Shown here: piece after piece, positions 60,560 to 64,000 of the stretch
Layout of the letters: each line of letters starts with the position of its first letter
How positions within the stretch are numbered: position 1 is the stretch's first letter
DNA from: Tyzzerella sp963558545
GTDB taxonomy: Bacteria; Bacillota; Clostridia; Lachnospirales; CAG-274
DNA: 64,000 nucleotides
Assembly: GCF_963558545.1 (NCBI RefSeq)
Contig: NZ_CAUWHO010000007.1
Location: 13,429 to 77,428, forward strand
Reading direction: 5' to 3'
Program-made: the position numbers and the translations under genes
Notes under the pieces: model-generated
The model's input: only the letters and a program-made list of their open reading frames with translations
What the model was told of the DNA's origin: nothing
Database searches by the model: none

Positions 60560-61372
60560 TTGAGTGACATATTTGAAGGAATATATTTATTTAGTGATAT
60601 AGATGGAACGTTAGGTAGAACAGAAATAGGTATACCTAAAAGAAATATAGAGGCCATTAAAAGATTTACAGATAAAGGGGGAACTTTTGGTGTTGCAACA
60701 GGAAGGTATTTGAGTGATTTAACAGATTTTATTAAGGAAGTACCTATAAACGGATATTCTCTAATAAATAATGGTGCAAGTATTTATAGTTTCTATGAAA
60801 ATAAATTTTTATATAATAAGATGTTACCAGAAAAAAGCTTTGAATATTTTGAGAAACTAGCTAATGAAAATTTAGACTGGGGGCTTGTTGCAGTTAATAA
60901 AGAGGGGTATTTAAATGTAAATCATATAACAGATAGAATAAAATTTGATGTAAAATTTTCGACAGTTAATTTAGAAGATTTAGAAGGACCTTTTTATAAA
61001 TTTTTATTTTTGGTAGATAAAAATAAAATCAAGAGTATTATAAAGTCCTTAAATGAAGATAAATATTTTGAAGGTGTATATTTTGTTCAATCTGGAGATA
61101 ATTTATTTGAAATGGTGTTAAAAGGTGTTAGTAAAGGAGATGCTTTAAAATTATTTTGTAGTGAAAAGAATATAGATATAAAAAATACATTCTTTATAGG
61201 AGATAGTTTTAATGATGAGCAAATAATGAGTACAGCAGGTATAAGTGCATGTACTGATATAACAGATGATTACTTAAAAAGTAAATGTAATTTTATTGCT
61301 GGAAGTTGTGAAAATGGAGCTGTTGCAGATTTTATAGAATACATAGAGCATCTAATAATAAACAAATTATAG
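60560..61372 (+). CDS. HAD-superfamily phosphatase, subclass IIB (Cof type)
   Basis: The 270-aa protein has motif I FSDIDGTLG with the nucleophile Asp near residue 13, motif II ATGR near 47, the Lys of VSKGDALKLF near 193 and motif IV GDSFNDEQIM near 215, where one residue differs from the usual GDxxND-LxM. A Cof-type cap lies between. It probably dephosphorylates the product of the preceding phosphodiesterase. TTG start after AGAGGTG. A terminator follows. Confidence 0.88.
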   Translation: MSDIFEGIYLFSDIDGTLGRTEIGIPKRNIEAIKRFTDKGGTFGVATGRYLSDLTDFIKEVPINGYSLINNGASIYSFYENKFLYNKMLPEKSFEYFEKLANENLDWGLVAVNKEGYLNVNHITDRIKFDVKFSTVNLEDLEGPFYKFLFLVDKNKIKSIIKSLNEDKYFEGVYFVQSGDNLFEMVLKGVSKGDALKLFCSEKNIDIKNTFFIGDSFNDEQIMSTAGISACTDITDDYLKSKCNFIAGSCENGAVADFIEYIEHLIINKL

Positions 61373-61402
61373 ATGATATTATAACAAAATAAATATAATT
61401 TT

Positions 61403-61443
61403 AGACTACTATATAAAATGCAAATTTTATAGTAGTCTTTTTG
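61403..61443 (+). terminator. Terminator of the ABC-phosphodiesterase operon
   Basis: AGACTACTAT / ATAGTAGTCT stem with an internally paired AAAAT/ATTTT loop, followed by TTTTT. Confidence 0.85.
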
Positions 61444-61518
61444 TTCTTTCATTTGCTTTCTAGTGTATAGGTTATACTAAAGTATACAAAAAAATATGGG
61501 AGAGTTTTAAAAATATTG

Positions 61519-61597
61519 GTTGTATACTGTTTTTAGTGGCGGTTAAAAAAATTACCAAAGCTAAAATAGTATACAACTTTTTTTGTTGTGCAATTTT
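61519..61597 (+). ncRNA. R3 structured leader element, copy 2
   Basis: GTTGTATACT/AGTATACAAC and TTTTAG/CTAAAA make the main stem, with the same internal loop TGGC/AAAG as copy 1. An upper stem GGT(T)A/T(T)ACC has an A-run loop. A seven-T tract and the shared TGTTGTGCAATTTTT follow. The gene downstream is again a zinc-ribbon gene followed by ssb. Confidence 0.65.
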
Positions 61598-61784
61598 TAA
61601 ATGGAATGAGGTGTTTAAGATAAAACAGATTTATACACAATCATTTATTGAGAAGTATTTAATTGAAATGGCTATATAAACAAAATTTAAAAAATATATG
61701 TAGTAAGAGAAAAAATTATAAATAAGAATATAGTTGTTGTTGATATTAATATTATACAACATTGTATTAAAGGAAGTGGACTAA

Positions 61785-62321
61785 ATGGAAATAAGCATCA
61801 TAGAGGAAAATGACACTAAAATTACTTTAAAACTAGAAGATACAGAGTGTCCTTATTGTAAAAGTAATCAACTTAATATTAAAGGTTGTATGATGTCTAA
61901 CTTAAATAAGAAATTTTTAAAAGAATTTTTTAAAAAGGAAATATATCTTAAGAAAAATAGGTATATTTGTAAATATTGTGGTAAAACATTTACAATTAAG
62001 TGTTCATTTAAAGAAAAAATTTTTGATACTAATTTAAAACCAATATTAAAATTTTTATTTGATATTGATTTAGTTAAAATAACTATATTAGATAAAGAAA
62101 TTAAAAGGAAATTAAATCTTAATGATGATTGGTATGTTCTTAATCAATGTAAGATTTTAACATTAATAAACAATAAAACTTTAGAAATAAAAGAGTTTTC
62201 AAAAATTCAAAGAGAATATAAAGAGAAAAACTTTATTGATGATAAAGAACAAATCATCGTAAATAAAACGACAGATTATGTAGAGTTTAAAAGAAAGGTT
62301 AAATATAGAATAACTACATAA
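61785..62321 (+). CDS. Zinc-ribbon DNA-binding-like protein
   Basis: The 178-aa protein has CPYCKSNQLNIKGC at about residues 23-36 and CKYCGKTFTIKC at about 64-75, the four-Cys ribbon seen at the N-terminus of ISL3-type transposases. A helical stretch (KFLFDIDLVKITILDKEIKR) could be a helix-turn-helix. The rest is Lys-rich. No DDE catalytic domain is present, and the length is far below that of a transposase. Its decayed homologue at 53878 is also followed by ssb, so the pair is an old unit. Function unknown; regulation or replication of the element is likely. Confidence 0.65.
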   Translation: MEISIIEENDTKITLKLEDTECPYCKSNQLNIKGCMMSNLNKKFLKEFFKKEIYLKKNRYICKYCGKTFTIKCSFKEKIFDTNLKPILKFLFDIDLVKITILDKEIKRKLNLNDDWYVLNQCKILTLINNKTLEIKEFSKIQREYKEKNFIDDKEQIIVNKTTDYVEFKRKVKYRITT

Positions 62322-62384
62322 AAAGGTGTTACAAAATGATTTTTGATTAAAAGAAAAATATTATAAATTATAAGGAGAAGAATT

Positions 62385-62684
62385 ATGAATAATATATCAC
62401 TTATAGGACGTTTGGCAATAGACCCTAAAATTTCAATTATAAATGTTAAAGGGGTAGACAAAACTATTGCTAAGTATACTTTAGCAGTAGAAAGGATGGG
62501 AAGTAATGATGTAGATTTTATATTGTGTTCTGTTTTAGATAAAGGTGCAGAATGGGTAAAAAATAATGTGAAAAAAGGAAGTAGAATAGGGGTTATAGGC
62601 TCTTTAAAAATAAATACATATGAAAAATATGGTATGAAAATTAACAGTGCAGAAATATTGGTTAGAGAGCAATACTTTGCATAG
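62385..62684 (+). CDS. ssb: Single-strand DNA-binding protein, short form
   Basis: The 99-aa OB-fold protein has MNNISLIGRLAIDPKISIIN, KYTLAVERMGSNDVDFILCS, KGAEWVKNNVKKGSRIGVIG and ends VREQYFA. It lacks the acidic C-terminal tail (DDDIPF type) that recruits partner proteins in housekeeping SSBs, as is common for plasmid or phage SSBs. AAGGAGAAG precedes the ATG. Confidence 0.85.
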   Translation: MNNISLIGRLAIDPKISIINVKGVDKTIAKYTLAVERMGSNDVDFILCSVLDKGAEWVKNNVKKGSRIGVIGSLKINTYEKYGMKINSAEILVREQYFA

Positions 62685-62863
62685 TAATTTTAAAGGATAT
62701 AAACAAATGATACATATATAGAAAATAGTACAAAAAGGTAAAATAATAAACTCAAAAAATAAAATTATGAAGATAAAAATTACATAATTAAGAAAAGTGG
62801 TGAGTTTAAGATGTTTTTTCCAATAGAAATGAATAGTAGAATAGAAAAAGGAGGATAAGATTT

Positions 62864-63757
62864 ATGGAGCAAATAATAATTAAAAAGGATTTAGTGAAAA
62901 TAACAGATGATTTTATTTTAGGAGTAATTTTAAATGAAGTTATAGAAACTGCTCAAAGGTTTAGAAAAGAATTTATTGATAACAATTGGCATTGTCCTGA
63001 ATTTTTTGAAATGAATATTGAAAAAATATCAAATGACAATATGCTCAATTTATCAAAATCTAGTATAAGAAGATACATAAAAAAATTAGAAAAATTAGGG
63101 TTTATAACAATAGATAAACTTGAGAAAAAACATAAATATAGAGTTAATTTTCAAGTTATTAACAAAGAATTAGAAAAATTAGGAGCAGAACCTATCGAAA
63201 AATTAAAAAAAGAAACTACTATTGATAAAGTAGTACAAGTAAAAGAAAAAATAAATTCTAAAAATTTAGAAAATTTAAAAAATAATTATATAGATGAATT
63301 TGTAGATTATACACAAATGCAGTTGGAAGAAAAGAAAATAGCCCCTGCTAAACCGAAACAGGAGCTAAAAAAGTTAATTGCTTCCATAAAAGATAATATT
63401 GATTATAACATAATTGAAGTGATGCGTCAACAAAAAAATTTAGATGATGAAAATCAACAATTTATAAAAATGTTTGATAGTATTTATCGAATTATACTTG
63501 ATGTTATGACAACCGAAAGTGGATATATAAGAATTAATAAACAAGAAAAGCCAATAGATGCAGTTAAAGGGATATTTTCTAAAATAGATTTTTCTGTAAT
63601 AAATGAGGTTATATGGAAGTTAAAAAGGATAGACACTAAAGTTGTAAACTTTAAAAGCTATATTATAACAACTTTGTATAACCAATTTTTAGAAAGAGAA
63701 TTTCAGGTACAAAATTTAATATATATACATAGACAATATTTAGGGATTGAAATTTAA
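62864..63757 (+). CDS. Replication initiator-like protein (winged helix plus DUF6017-like C-terminus)
   Basis: The 297-aa protein has an N-terminal winged-helix region (about residues 20-90, NLSKSSIRRYIKKLEKLGFI), a Lys/Glu-rich middle and a C-terminal domain. The end VVNFKSYIITTLYNQFLERE resembles the DUF6017 domain (K-N-x-K-A-Y-L-x-T-x-L-Y-N) found in RepA_N-type and ICE replication proteins. The match is by eye. With a short SSB upstream and an A/T-rich palindromic tract downstream, it is probably the initiator of an integrated element. GGAGG precedes the ATG. Confidence 0.6.
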   Translation: MEQIIIKKDLVKITDDFILGVILNEVIETAQRFRKEFIDNNWHCPEFFEMNIEKISNDNMLNLSKSSIRRYIKKLEKLGFITIDKLEKKHKYRVNFQVINKELEKLGAEPIEKLKKETTIDKVVQVKEKINSKNLENLKNNYIDEFVDYTQMQLEEKKIAPAKPKQELKKLIASIKDNIDYNIIEVMRQQKNLDDENQQFIKMFDSIYRIILDVMTTESGYIRINKQEKPIDAVKGIFSKIDFSVINEVIWKLKRIDTKVVNFKSYIITTLYNQFLEREFQVQNLIYIHRQYLGIEI

Positions 63758-63826
63758 TTTTGGAATGTTTATAAATAAATATAGAATGTTGATAAAGTGT
63801 GCAAAACTATATAATAAATAATAATA

Positions 63827-63903
63827 GTTTCAAAATGAAACAATAGGTTATATTTTTTTGTTTTTAAAAATTCAAATTGATGTATTATGATACATTTTGA
63901 ATT
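63827..63903. other. Palindromes after the initiator-like gene
   Basis: GTTTCA-AAA-TGAAAC (63827-63841) and the longer dyad AATTCAAA...ATGTAT...ATACAT...TTGAATT (63869-63903) stand between the gene and a tract of almost pure A/T (63910-64000). This may be an origin or operator region; the rest of the 243-base tail shows no gene. Confidence 0.45.
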
Positions 63904-64000
63904 AAATACCCATATATTATATATAAATATTATTAAATATATAAATATAATTATATACAAAAATATATTATATAAAATTATTATTATATATAAAATTATT

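Larger units (their letters stand above)
61373..61784 (+). other. Gap between the transporter operon and the zinc-ribbon gene
   Basis: 412 bases hold the operon terminator, the R3 element and, at 61611-61679, a 22-codon GTG-started frame that may be a leader peptide or nothing. The rest is A/T-rich without a recognised feature. Confidence 0.45.

Overview
The window is very AT-rich chromosomal DNA from a low-GC Firmicute. It is most likely an anaerobic Clostridia member of a Lachnospirales-like lineage. This rests on gene content: a FabT-FabK type fatty acid operon, a zinc-type S14, a KOW protein between map and infA, TTG/GTG starts with strong AGGAGG sites, and typical sigma-A promoters (TTGACA-17-TATAAT). 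I cannot name the species.

Layout. 1-3130 (+): the 3' end of an AbgT-type transporter, aroE and glmM. 3540-15681 (-): one long FabT-controlled operon, fabT-fabH-(34-aa membrane peptide)-fabK-fabD-fabG-fabF-accB-fabZ-accC-accD-accA, followed by an alpha-L-fucosidase-like GH29 gene, an isochorismatase-family hydrolase and a Nudix hydrolase. No acpP is present in it. 15861-23060 (+): ispE, a VanZ-like gene, pcrA, murA, ftsQ/divIB and ftsZ. 23164-28239: a secreted metalloprotease-like gene (-), a copper-amine-oxidase-N/PepSY protein, a YhgE/Pip membrane protein and an acidic hypothetical. 28607-44966 (+): the S10-spc-alpha ribosomal supercluster from rpsJ to rplQ, including secY, adk, map, infA and rpoA, with structured untranslated segments before rpsJ, between rpsJ and rplC, between secY and adk, between rpmJ and rpsM, and before rpoA. 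45120-49380 (+): alaS, a lipoprotein, rsmA and a 26-aa membrane peptide. 49629-53284 (-): a DUF368 lipid-carrier translocase, murG and a large unrecognised membrane protein. 53475-53720: tRNA-Asp, tRNA-Val and tRNA-Leu.

From about 53.76 kb the content becomes accessory. A decayed module (structured terminator-like RNA element, zinc-ribbon gene, ssb) is followed by an intact operon for a UgpABCE-like ABC transporter, a phosphodiesterase of the alkaline phosphatase superfamily and a HAD phosphatase. A second, intact copy of the module then follows, with a replication-initiator-like gene and a nearly pure A/T tail. The last 2.5 kb looks like the edge of an integrated plasmid or ICE-like replicon.

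The most unusual material is non-coding. Three families of dispersed structured repeats are visible. R1 is about 124 bp, with four near-complete copies and fragments. R2 is about 220 bp, multi-hairpin, with three copies plus a partial one. R3 is about 65 nt, with two copies, each upstream of a zinc-ribbon/ssb module. In R1 and R2 the arms differ between copies while pairing is kept. Two core genes, aroE and rsmA, also appear to start at non-canonical codons (ATA and ATC or ATT).
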